64,000 bases of DNA from Chitinophagaceae bacterium (lineage in GTDB: Bacteria; Bacteroidota; Bacteroidia; Chitinophagales; Chitinophagaceae), in contig JADJDJ010000002.1 in NCBI GenBank assembly GCA_016702745.1, positions 868,001-932,000 on the forward strand. Reading direction: 5' to 3'. A model generated the notes under the pieces. The model ran no database searches. It worked only from the letters and a program-made list of their open reading frames with translations, and was not told the origin of the DNA. This document shows positions 57,082-64,000 of this stretch, one piece after another. The first letter of the stretch is position 1. Every line of letters starts with the position of its first letter. The position numbers and the translations under genes are program-made.

Positions 57082-57744
57082 ATGAAAAAAACCTTCGTAT
57101 TGATTATTGCCAGTCTGGCCATGACGGTCAGCTTTGCCCAATCTGAAAAATTTGTAAAGGCCATGGAATCAAGGATGGCCCTGCTTGATTCAAATACCAC
57201 GCCCGACAACTGGAAAGAAGCAGCCAATGCTTTTGAACGTATTGCAGAAGCAGAAAAAACACAGTGGCTCCCTTATTATTATGCAGCTTATTGCCAGGTA
57301 ATGGGCGGCACTTATTCATTGCCGATGGATGGCAGCTTTGGCGACAACAGTGCAATTACCGACCCGGTGGCTGATAAGGCAGAGCAATTACTGAATAAAG
57401 CAGAGTCCCTTGGTCAGGCCAGTTCAGAAACATGGTGTATCCGGAAAATGATTGCCAGTCTGCGGATGATGGGAAATGCCATGTCAAGGTATATGACGGA
57501 AGGAGCGAAAGCATCTGAAGCGTTGGCGAAGGCAAAAGAAATGAACCCGGCTAACCCGCGGGTGTATATCCTCGAAGCACAGGATAAATATTATACGCCG
57601 GAACAATTTGGTGGCAGTAAGGATGAAGCCAAAAAGCTTTTTGAAAAAGCAAAAGAACTCTTCATGACCAGCAAACCCGCCAGCAGCATTGAGCCACAAT
57701 GGGGTATGTCGCAGGTGATGTATTTTCTTTCTCAAATGAAATGA
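57082..57744 (+). CDS. Secreted helical (TPR-like) protein
   Basis: 220 residues with a signal peptide (MKKTFVLIIASLAMTVSFAQ). The mature part is helical, with ANAFERIAEAEKTQWLPYYYAAYCQV, ALAKAKEMNPANPRVYILEAQ and EAKKLFEKAKELF, spaced like tetratricopeptide repeats though not perfect matches. It probably acts as a periplasmic scaffold. Second gene of the TonB receptor operon. Function unknown. Confidence 0.7.
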   Translation: MKKTFVLIIASLAMTVSFAQSEKFVKAMESRMALLDSNTTPDNWKEAANAFERIAEAEKTQWLPYYYAAYCQVMGGTYSLPMDGSFGDNSAITDPVADKAEQLLNKAESLGQASSETWCIRKMIASLRMMGNAMSRYMTEGAKASEALAKAKEMNPANPRVYILEAQDKYYTPEQFGGSKDEAKKLFEKAKELFMTSKPASSIEPQWGMSQVMYFLSQMK

Positions 57745-57787
57745 GTTTTTTGAGGAGGTCATTCTTCATCAGTTCAAAAGCCAAAAT

Positions 57788-58381
57788 ATGAGTGCAGAAA
57801 AATTTACACCGGAGCAAAGTCTTCAATTGATCCGGACGATGATCGAAAAAGTAAAGCAGGATGTTACTGAAAATTCTTTCTTCCTGTTACTCTGGGGCTG
57901 GTTGGTTTTTGCAGCAGCAATCCTGCATTATGCACTTATGAAGTTTACTTCCATTGCTCAGCCATGGCTTTCCTGGAACCTGATGTGGGTAGGGGCGGCC
58001 ATTAGTATTTATTATGGCATACGTAAAGGCCGCAGGCAAAAAACCCGGACATTTCTGGATGATACGATGCGGTTGTTCGGAATCGGGACAGGCATCATGT
58101 TTACGGTCCTAGCCTTTATCATGGGCGCTTTTGAAATCTGGATGTACTCATTCCCCATTTATTTTGCATTATATGGGTATATGACCTTTGTTATCGGTGC
58201 CATTATTCGTTTTCCCCTATTACGCTGGGCTGCCGGTTGCTGCTGGGCCATTGCCATCGTTTCGGTTTTTGCAAATTTTGATATCCAATTACTGCTGATG
58301 GCGCTCGTGGTGCTGATCTCCTATATTGTGCCGGGGTATGTTCTTCAATCACGTCAAAAAACTCAAATGATAAAAGTATGA
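57788..58381 (+). CDS. Membrane protein, paralogue 1
   Basis: 197 residues with a cytoplasmic N-terminus (FTPEQSLQLIRTMIEKVKQDV) and about five hydrophobic helices. It ends with a basic tail. It is clearly similar in layout to the next gene: the same start (xxLxLIxxMIxKxKxD), a basic linker between helices 2 and 3 (RKGRRQKTRTFLDD versus REKKRRKVRTYDDR), and the same last helix ending in PG. Its stop overlaps the next start as ATGA. Function unknown. Confidence 0.75.
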   Translation: MSAEKFTPEQSLQLIRTMIEKVKQDVTENSFFLLLWGWLVFAAAILHYALMKFTSIAQPWLSWNLMWVGAAISIYYGIRKGRRQKTRTFLDDTMRLFGIGTGIMFTVLAFIMGAFEIWMYSFPIYFALYGYMTFVIGAIIRFPLLRWAAGCCWAIAIVSVFANFDIQLLLMALVVLISYIVPGYVLQSRQKTQMIKV

Positions 58382-59046
58382 GCCAGGAAAATCAGCTGAC
58401 CGAAAAGGAAAGCCTGGAACTGATCACCCGGATGATCAATAAAGCAAAAGATGCCTGTCATGATACAGGCATCACCGCTATTATGTGGGGGCTGGTGATT
58501 GTGATCTGTTCGCTGGTAAGGTTTGCCGAGCTGCAATTTGAATTCCGGCTGCCCTTCGATATTTATATGTTAACCTATGTAGCCGTTATTCCGCAGATCT
58601 ATTTCAGTATCCGTGAAAAAAAACGGAGGAAAGTCAGGACTTATGATGACCGGTTTCAGGACGGTCTCTGGCTGGCTTTTGGAATCAGCATTGCCCTGCT
58701 CATCTTTATTGTAGGCAGACTGTACCGCGAATGGGATCCTGTGAACGATCAGTTTGAAACATTGACCGGTACTGCCGGATTCAAACTCTATGAATATATT
58801 GCTGCATTTTTTCTGATGTTGTATGCGATTCCAACTTTTGTGACCGGAATGACGATGAAGTTCAAACCCATGTTCTGGGGTGGCCTCCTTTGCTGGATTT
58901 GCTGTATTGCTTCTTTATTTCTTCCGGTAAAAACAGATATGTTGTTGATTGCTTTGTCTGCCGCCGGTGCCTGGCTGATCCCGGGCATCATCATGGAAAG
59001 AGATTATCAACGGGCCAAAAAACATTTAGCCAATACGGATGTTTAA
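58378..59046 (+). CDS. Membrane protein, paralogue 2
   Basis: 222 residues with about five hydrophobic helices; a diverged copy of the preceding protein, including LELITRMINKAKDA and REKKRRKVRTYDDR. It overlaps both neighbours, so all three genes are translationally coupled. Coupling to the DNA-binding protein that follows suggests the membrane pair and the regulator work together. Confidence 0.75.
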   Translation: MSQENQLTEKESLELITRMINKAKDACHDTGITAIMWGLVIVICSLVRFAELQFEFRLPFDIYMLTYVAVIPQIYFSIREKKRRKVRTYDDRFQDGLWLAFGISIALLIFIVGRLYREWDPVNDQFETLTGTAGFKLYEYIAAFFLMLYAIPTFVTGMTMKFKPMFWGGLLCWICCIASLFLPVKTDMLLIALSAAGAWLIPGIIMERDYQRAKKHLANTDV

Positions 59047-59323
59047 AGACCTGGATCCGATATTACATTCTCAACTCCGGCTGGCCGTGATGTCCCTGCT
59101 CATCAGTGTGCAGGAAGCAGAATTTACTTTTCTTAAGGAAAAGACCAATGCTACGGCCGGCAACCTGAGTGTGCAGATTCAGAAACTAAAAGATGCGGGT
59201 TATATAGATGTTATCAAACAATTTAAAGACAACTATCCTCAAACCATCTGCCGCATTTCTAAAAAGGGAATTGAGGCTTTTGAAAAATACGTGACTAACC
59301 TGAAAACTTACCTGGGGCAGTAA
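59039..59323 (+). CDS. Small winged-helix transcriptional regulator
   Basis: 94 residues consisting only of a winged helix: LHSQLRLAVMSLLISVQEAEF, FLKEKTNATAGNLSVQIQKL (recognition helix), and the wing YIDVIKQFKDNYPQTICRIS, then a C-terminal helix. It matches the wHTH family related to MarR/ArsR single-domain regulators (HTH_27). Its start overlaps the membrane gene by eight bases. It probably regulates its own operon. Confidence 0.85.
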   Translation: MFKDLDPILHSQLRLAVMSLLISVQEAEFTFLKEKTNATAGNLSVQIQKLKDAGYIDVIKQFKDNYPQTICRISKKGIEAFEKYVTNLKTYLGQ

Positions 59324-59358
59324 AAAAAGAGAGGCCCTTTAGACAAAGGGCCAGTTTC
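59322..59358 (-). terminator. Terminator for the leftward small genes
   Basis: GGCCCTTT / AAAGGGCC with loop GTCT (minus strand) is followed by seven T. It lies 38 bases past the stop of the small ORF at 59396 and could also act at the end of the rightward operon, though the T-run is on the minus side. Confidence 0.8.
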
Positions 59359-59395
59359 TCTGTTGGTGCTCTAAGTGTATGAATCGTTGACAGGA

Positions 59396-59539
59396 TTATT
59401 TATAATTCCTGTTATTTTTAGTTCGTACGGGCTGCAATACCCATTGGGGCTGACGGTTACCGGGTTTGATCAGGTGCTCAATAGCTTTCCTGAGCCGGTT
59501 CCATTCTTCGCGGATTATTTTTTTAGATGATTTTCCCAT
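59396..59539 (-). CDS. Very small basic protein
   Basis: 47 residues: MGKSSKKIIREEWNRLRKAI then EHLIKPGNRQPQWVLQPVRT and a basic end. It begins eight bases after the stop of the gene at 59548 and ends before a strong terminator, so it fits a two-gene transcript. Its basic helix suggests nucleic-acid or ribosome contact, but there is no clear family. It could be a chance ORF. Confidence 0.45.
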   Translation of the reverse strand: MGKSSKKIIREEWNRLRKAIEHLIKPGNRQPQWVLQPVRTKNNRNYK

Positions 59540-59547
59540 ATCAGTAT

Positions 59548-59961
59548 TTAAACACCCGGTGTGATCTCCACAACGGGGGAATAAACGGCCTTTTTGTTTT
59601 TACTCACCAGTTTAACCCGGTACAGTTGTTTTTGTTTGCCAGCGGGCTCAAAAAAAGAATAACTGGCTTTTTCAGGTGTATCTGACCCAAATACAATCGC
59701 AGCGAGTTTGAATTCTTTTCCATCATCACTCTTCTCTACTTCAAAAAGATCAGCGGTTTGGTTATCGCCAACCACCCATTCCAGCACCGTTTTATTGTTT
59801 TTGGAAAAACCGGATACACTGATTAAGGTGACCGGGCTATGTTTGGCAGCAGCAATGGCTTCCTGCTGACCGGAGAAAGCCGGAATATCCTGCTGTGCTG
59901 CAGAAGGCTGATACATCAGCCGAAGGGCAATCAGTATTAATAATGCGGATGTTTTTATCAT
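59548..59961 (-). CDS. Small secreted beta-sandwich protein
   Basis: 137 residues with a signal peptide (MIKTSALLILIALRLMYQPSAAQ). The mature part reads VTLISVSGFSKNNKTVLEWVV, ADLFEVEKSDDGKEFKLAAI, and YSFFEPAGKQKQLYRVKLV, a pattern seen in fibronectin-like modules that precede T9SS sorting domains. No sorting domain follows, so it is a free-standing module. Function unknown. Confidence 0.65.
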   Translation of the reverse strand: MIKTSALLILIALRLMYQPSAAQQDIPAFSGQQEAIAAAKHSPVTLISVSGFSKNNKTVLEWVVGDNQTADLFEVEKSDDGKEFKLAAIVFGSDTPEKASYSFFEPAGKQKQLYRVKLVSKNKKAVYSPVVEITPGV

Positions 59962-60251
59962 TTCTTAGGGTATTATACCGGTTTAAACCGGCTTCAATGG
60001 CCCCACAGAAATATTGGATGCTCGGGTACATGCACCGCAGAAAATAATAAGTCCATAGCTGTTCAGGGGAAGAAGGAGCAGGTACGGATGCTTATCGTAG
60101 TTTTACCAGGGTATATGTGGTATTCCGAATAGTAAAACAAACCTACTACCCAAAGTTTTAAAATGCAAGTTCCGCAAGTAAAATATTTTAAAAATATTCA
60201 GAATCTCATGGTCACGGTAAAACGTTTCCTACTTTTATTTGTTAATAGTCA

Positions 60252-61163
60252 ATGATGAACACAATCATCCGTGTAAAAAATCTTTCCAAGCGTTTCGGGG
60301 ACTTACAGGCCGTGGATCAGTTATCTTTTTCTGTGTCAGCAGGAGAAGTGTATGGTTTCCTGGGTCAGAATGGTGCAGGTAAATCTACGACGATACGTAT
60401 GCTGCTGACCCTGATTGAACCTGATGAGGGAGAAATTGAAATTTTTGGTTTGAACCTGCGCCAGCACCGGAAGGAGATTCTGAAACGTACCGGTGCCGTG
60501 ATTGAAAGACCGGATCTGTATAAATACCTCAGTGCTTTTGATAACCTCCGCATTTTTGCCCGGCTCAGCGGGATGAAAGCTTCCAGAAAACAATTAATGG
60601 ATCAGTTGGAGATGGTGGGACTGGCTGAAAGAGCCAATAGCCGGGTTAAAACCTATTCACAGGGAATGAAACAAAGACTGGGTTTAGCCTGTGCCCTGGT
60701 CCATGATCCGGGACTGATCATACTCGATGAACCCACCAACGGACTCGATCCGCAGGGAATTGCAGAAATGCGGGAGATGATTATCCGGCTCAGTCGCGAT
60801 GGAGGCAAAACTTTACTGGTTTCTTCACACCTGCTCAGTGAAATGGAAATGATGGCCAGTAGTCTGCTTATTATTGACAATGGACGAAAAGTGGCCGAAG
60901 GCAAACTGGATGAATTGCTGAATCCCAAAACTGCTCTCGTTGAATTGGCTGTTACTGATACCCGGGCTGCCCGGCAATTATTAGGACAAACAGACTGGAT
61001 TCATAATATTCATGAGAAATCTATTCGACTGCTCCGGTTTGAAATGGAAAAATCACGGATTCCGGAACTGACGCGCTTACTGGTTTCAGGCGGATTGGAC
61101 ATTCAGTCAATCCGCCCGGTACATTCACTGGAAGAATATTTTTTGGCACAAACTGGAAAATGA
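60252..61163 (+). CDS. ABC transporter ATP-binding protein
   Basis: 303 residues, intact. VKNLSKRFGDLQAVDQLSF, Walker A GQNGAGKST, signature YSQGMKQRLG, Walker B LIILDEPTNGLD and H-loop LVSSHLLSEM are all canonical, unlike the exporter at 40732. It overlaps the permease start by four bases. The ATPase half of an ABC-2-type transporter, similar to BcrA/NatA exporters. Confidence 0.92.
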   Translation: MMNTIIRVKNLSKRFGDLQAVDQLSFSVSAGEVYGFLGQNGAGKSTTIRMLLTLIEPDEGEIEIFGLNLRQHRKEILKRTGAVIERPDLYKYLSAFDNLRIFARLSGMKASRKQLMDQLEMVGLAERANSRVKTYSQGMKQRLGLACALVHDPGLIILDEPTNGLDPQGIAEMREMIIRLSRDGGKTLLVSSHLLSEMEMMASSLLIIDNGRKVAEGKLDELLNPKTALVELAVTDTRAARQLLGQTDWIHNIHEKSIRLLRFEMEKSRIPELTRLLVSGGLDIQSIRPVHSLEEYFLAQTGK

Positions 61164-62047
61164 TGTTCATCACCCTGCTAAGAATAGAACTGTTCAAAAT
61201 ATTTAAAAGACCCAGAACCTATATTGCTTTTGGAGCCATTGCCATGATTGTACTCCTGGTGCAACTGGCGTTGAAAGTAAACGGAAAGGATTTTATTCAG
61301 TTATACACCGATAGCCAGTCCGATACATTTGAGATTCCTTACGAAAGCATGAACAATGGCTATTTCGTTTGTGTGGCGGTACTGCACATGATCCTGATTC
61401 ATGTACCCTTGCTGGTTGCCTTGATAGCAGGCGATATGATTTCAGGAGAAGCGGGGCTGGGTACACTGCGGCTGGTGGTGGGAAAACCCATTGGGCGGAC
61501 AGAACTGATCCTTTCCAAATTCATGGCGAGTACGATTTATGTAGTGATGCTGCTGGTATGGATGGCCATCTTTGCCCTCTTTGGCAGTATTCTTCTTTTT
61601 GGTTCGGGTGACCTGGTAGTATTCCGGGAAGAAAATATGCACCTGATGAATCAGCAGGATGTACTCTGGCGCTTTTTTGCAGCCTTTGTCTTTGCCGCAC
61701 TGGCGCTGACCACTATCGCTGCCATGGCGCTGATGTTCTCCGCCTTTTCAGAAAATTCACTGGGACCGATTGTGGCCACGGTCTGTGTGGTGATTGTATT
61801 CACTATTGTACAACAATTGAAAGTACCCTTGTTTGAACAAACTATCAATCCCTGGTCCTTTACCACCCATATGCTGGGCTGGAAAGGTTTCTTCTATGTG
61901 GAGAAAACCGCAGAAGGGGTGACCATCGACGGCTCAGTGGAAAACCCGGCTTCTTTGGTGAAAAGTGCCGGGGTATTGCTGGGTTATATCCTTCTCTTTC
62001 TGACTGTGACCGTTCAGTATTTTAAAAGAAAAGATATTTTAAGTTAA
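61160..62047 (+). CDS. ABC-2 type permease
   Basis: 295 residues with six hydrophobic segments (TYIAFGAIAMIVLLVQLAL; LHMILIHVPLLVALIAG; FMASTIYVVMLLVWMAIFAL; FFAAFVFAALALTTIAAMAL; IVATVCVVIVFTIVQ; GVLLGYILLFLTVTVQ) and the ABC-2 marker GDMISGEAGLGTLRLVVGKP. Partners the preceding ATPase. The LolA-like gene starts three bases after its stop. Confidence 0.9.
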   Translation: MMFITLLRIELFKIFKRPRTYIAFGAIAMIVLLVQLALKVNGKDFIQLYTDSQSDTFEIPYESMNNGYFVCVAVLHMILIHVPLLVALIAGDMISGEAGLGTLRLVVGKPIGRTELILSKFMASTIYVVMLLVWMAIFALFGSILLFGSGDLVVFREENMHLMNQQDVLWRFFAAFVFAALALTTIAAMALMFSAFSENSLGPIVATVCVVIVFTIVQQLKVPLFEQTINPWSFTTHMLGWKGFFYVEKTAEGVTIDGSVENPASLVKSAGVLLGYILLFLTVTVQYFKRKDILS

Positions 62048-62049
62048 CC

Positions 62050-62736
62050 ATGAGAAAACTATTGGTATTTGCCGCGATACTTCTGCCCGCCTTGCTCCCT
62101 GCACAGGATGTAAAGGAACTGTTACAGAAGGTAAAGGATAAATATGACCAGGTAAAGGATTATACCGCAGAAGGGAAGCTGAAGACAAATGTACTTTTTA
62201 TCAAAGCGCCGGTAGCTACCGTTAAAATCTGGTATAAGAAACCGGATAAGATTAAAATAAAAAACGAGAAAGGGGTATCCTTTATTCCCAAAGGGTCCGT
62301 GAATATTAATATGAACAATGTACTGGGGCTGAGTAACTATGAAGCGATAGTATCCGGTACAGAAAAAGTGGGGGGCACTGATTGTAAAGTGATTAAAATA
62401 TTTCCTTTAAGTGATGAGGATAATATCAGCCGGGCCACGCTTTATGTGGATGAACAGCAATTGCTGGTAAAAAGATCGGTGATCAGCACGCGGGAAAACG
62501 GAACCTATGAATTAGTGATGCAGTATAAACAATATGCGGCGTATGGACTGCCTGATAAAGTGGAACTCACTTTCAATACCAGGGATTATAAACTACCCAA
62601 GGGTATCTCCATTGATTACGATAACGGAGCGGATAAGGATAAAAAGGAGCGGACAGGCCCTAAAAAAGGAAAAGTGGAGATTGTGTATACAAAGTACACG
62701 ATAAACAAAGGCGTACCCGATTCAATTTTCAACTGA
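62050..62736 (+). CDS. LolA-like outer-membrane lipoprotein carrier-type protein
   Basis: 228 residues with a signal peptide (MRKLLVFAAILLPALLPAQ). The sequence QKVKDKYDQVKDYTAEGKLK, then VKIWYKKPDKIKIKNEKG and repeated strands, matches the LolA/LolB half-barrel. Co-transcription with an ABC-2 transporter suggests the periplasmic protein collects a lipid or lipoprotein handled by that transporter. A general LolA role is less likely because the usual LolCDE partners are absent. Confidence 0.8.
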   Translation: MRKLLVFAAILLPALLPAQDVKELLQKVKDKYDQVKDYTAEGKLKTNVLFIKAPVATVKIWYKKPDKIKIKNEKGVSFIPKGSVNINMNNVLGLSNYEAIVSGTEKVGGTDCKVIKIFPLSDEDNISRATLYVDEQQLLVKRSVISTRENGTYELVMQYKQYAAYGLPDKVELTFNTRDYKLPKGISIDYDNGADKDKKERTGPKKGKVEIVYTKYTINKGVPDSIFN

Positions 62737-62749
62737 CGTCATCAATATA

Positions 62750-63832
62750 TTATTCTTCAATGGCTTCATCCCTGGCATTTGCGAGGAGGGCGTTTGTCAT
62801 TTTTTTCAATGGATTTTCCCGGTTCGTTTCATAACCATTTCTTCGGTTGATGATATCGATACATTCAAACAACGCCGTCATAAAAGAGGAATGGTCTGCT
62901 TTATTCTTACCGGCAATATCAAAGGCAACGCCATGATCCGGTGAGGTTCTGATGGCCGGAAGTCCGGCTGTATAATTAAAACCATCTCCGGCAGCCAGTG
63001 CTTTGAAAGGAATCAAACCCTGATCGTGGTACATGGCCAGTACGGCATCAAACCGGTCAAAACTTCTTCTGGCAAAAAATGCATCGGCACTGTAAGGCCC
63101 CACCACCATGATATTACTGTTCTTTGCTTCGCGGATGGCAGGTTTGATAATTGTTTCTTCTTCATTCCCGATCAGTCCTTCATCTCCGGCATGGGGGTTC
63201 AGTCCCAGTACCGCGATCCGGGGTTTATCAATTCCAAAATCCTTTTGCAGGCTCTTGTTCATGATCTGGAGTTTGCTCAGGATACTTTCTTTGCTGATAT
63301 GTTTGGTGATATCCTGCACGGATACATGTTCGGTAACAAGGGCTACCCTGAAATCACCGGCGCAAAGCATCATCACCACATCATTCACCCCGAAAATGGT
63401 TTTCAGGTAGGGGGTATGACCGGTAAAACTGAATTCAGGAGATTGAATATTCTTTTTATGGATAGGAGCGGTCACCAGTCCGTCGATTTGTTTTTGTTTG
63501 AGGGCTGCCACGGCAGTTTGCAGGGACAGGACACCGTATTTACCACCGATATCCGTCATCTGTCCGGGAGTAATGGCTACTTCTTCTTCCCAGCAATTGA
63601 AAAGATTCACCTGTTTATGATTGATCCGGTCAAATTCCTTGGTGGTTTGGTAATTGATATTGTATTCCGGTACTGATTTCCGGTAAAAATTAATGGCTTT
63701 ATTGGAAGCGAAAATAACCGGGGTGCAATGTTCCAGAATCCGGTTATCAGAAAAGGTTTTGATGATCAGTTCGATGCCGATCCCGTTCAGGTCGCCGCAG
63801 GTAATACCGATCAGTGGTTTATTGGGGGTCAT
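62750..63832 (-). CDS. pdxA: 4-hydroxythreonine-4-phosphate dehydrogenase
   Basis: 360 residues, intact. An NAD-dependent, metal-binding enzyme of pyridoxal phosphate synthesis (DXP-dependent route). GITCGDLNGIGIELIIKT near the N-terminus, TAPIHKKNI, FTGHTPYLKTIF with a metal His, LGLNPHAGDEG and MYHDQGLIPFKAL with metal His residues, then TSPDHGVAFDIAG. Start ATG at 63832. It converges on the ABC/LolA-like operon with 13 bases between stops. Confidence 0.96.
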   Translation of the reverse strand: MTPNKPLIGITCGDLNGIGIELIIKTFSDNRILEHCTPVIFASNKAINFYRKSVPEYNINYQTTKEFDRINHKQVNLFNCWEEEVAITPGQMTDIGGKYGVLSLQTAVAALKQKQIDGLVTAPIHKKNIQSPEFSFTGHTPYLKTIFGVNDVVMMLCAGDFRVALVTEHVSVQDITKHISKESILSKLQIMNKSLQKDFGIDKPRIAVLGLNPHAGDEGLIGNEEETIIKPAIREAKNSNIMVVGPYSADAFFARRSFDRFDAVLAMYHDQGLIPFKALAAGDGFNYTAGLPAIRTSPDHGVAFDIAGKNKADHSSFMTALFECIDIINRRNGYETNRENPLKKMTNALLANARDEAIEE

Positions 63833-63901
63833 ATAGTTAATGTTGGGTGCTAAAGATATAATAATATAATGATCCGGCTTTGAAGCAGTGGAAGCACCCG
63901 T

Positions 63902-64000
63902 TTATCTCACAAAGCTGGTATCGGTCAGTGCCCGCATAAAGGCAATGATATCTTTGATTTCTTTCCGGGTTAACCGCAGATTATCGAAAGGCAGGGTCTG
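63902..64000 (-). CDS. C-terminal end of a cytochrome c peroxidase-like protein (partial)
   Basis: Open to the right edge. The last 32 residues, QTLPFDNLRLTRKEIKDIIA then FMRALTDTSFVR, match the C-terminal helix (EIxDIIAFMxALTD) of di-heme cytochrome c peroxidase/MauG-like proteins of Bacteroidota. The heme motifs lie outside the window, so this is a tentative assignment. Confidence 0.6.
   Translation of the reverse strand, partial: QTLPFDNLRLTRKEIKDIIAFMRALTDTSFVR

Noticed and set aside
1..64000. tRNA, rRNA, phage, integrase or insertion sequence genes
   Set aside because: I looked for transposase and integrase motifs and for tRNA-like T-loop sequences and saw none that I could support.

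Overview
The window looks like a chromosomal segment of a Bacteroidota bacterium, most likely from the Chitinophagaceae/Chitinophagales. The evidence is T9SS sorting domains of type A (8143-9747) and type B (11495-13428, 18685-21134), a GldA-like ATPase, a TonB-dependent receptor with a carboxypeptidase-regulatory-like N-terminus, a DUF1800/DUF1501 pair, many outer-membrane barrels, moderate GC, weak Shine-Dalgarno sites and TAnnTTTG-type promoter sequence. I see no tRNA, rRNA, CRISPR array, transposase or phage gene.

Layout. 1-4294: a divergent pair, a cut-off metallophosphoesterase and an Omp85-type barrel protein, sharing a module that looks protein-kinase-like. 4447-13428: GAF-like protein, outer-membrane barrel, DUF1800/DUF1501 secreted pair, large T9SS repeat protein. 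13600-15430: an alpha-galactosidase gene bracketed by two kinds of short direct repeat. 15436-18600: endonuclease III, FtsB/DivIC-like protein, enolase. 18685-24885: T9SS type-B protein, M16 peptidase, GldA-like ATPase. 24923-37632: an inorganic-carbon and ion-homeostasis island (NhaD antiporter, two beta-carbonic anhydrases, two SulP transporters, DabA, DabB, a DUF2490 outer-membrane protein, TerC). 38009-42392: a TolC/HlyD/ABC exporter with a degenerate ATPase. 43157-49744: MFS transporter, acetyl-CoA synthetase, papain-fold peptidase, hydrolase, L,D-transpeptidase. 50027-52574: ECF sigma factor, a protein with a duplicated anti-sigma-like module, and an outer-membrane barrel. 53124-59323: kbl, a tiny lipoprotein, and an operon of TonB receptor, TPR-like protein, two paralogous membrane proteins and a winged-helix regulator. 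59396-64000: small ORFs, an ABC/LolA-like operon, pdxA and the end of a cytochrome c peroxidase-like gene.

The most coherent system is 27529-34284: carbonic anhydrase, SulP, DabA and DabB on one strand with short gaps, a complete DAB-type CO2/bicarbonate uptake operon in what appears to be a heterotroph.

Sequence quality matters when reading this window. Between about 11.5 and 52.5 kb, many conserved genes (enolase, M16 peptidase, dabA, SulP, carbonic anhydrase, ECF sigma factor and others) are broken by small indels, nearly all in homopolymers and nearly all restoring a textbook protein when one base is added or removed. I read these as sequencing or assembly errors, not gene decay. I give each such gene as one CDS over its full span and say where the frame breaks.
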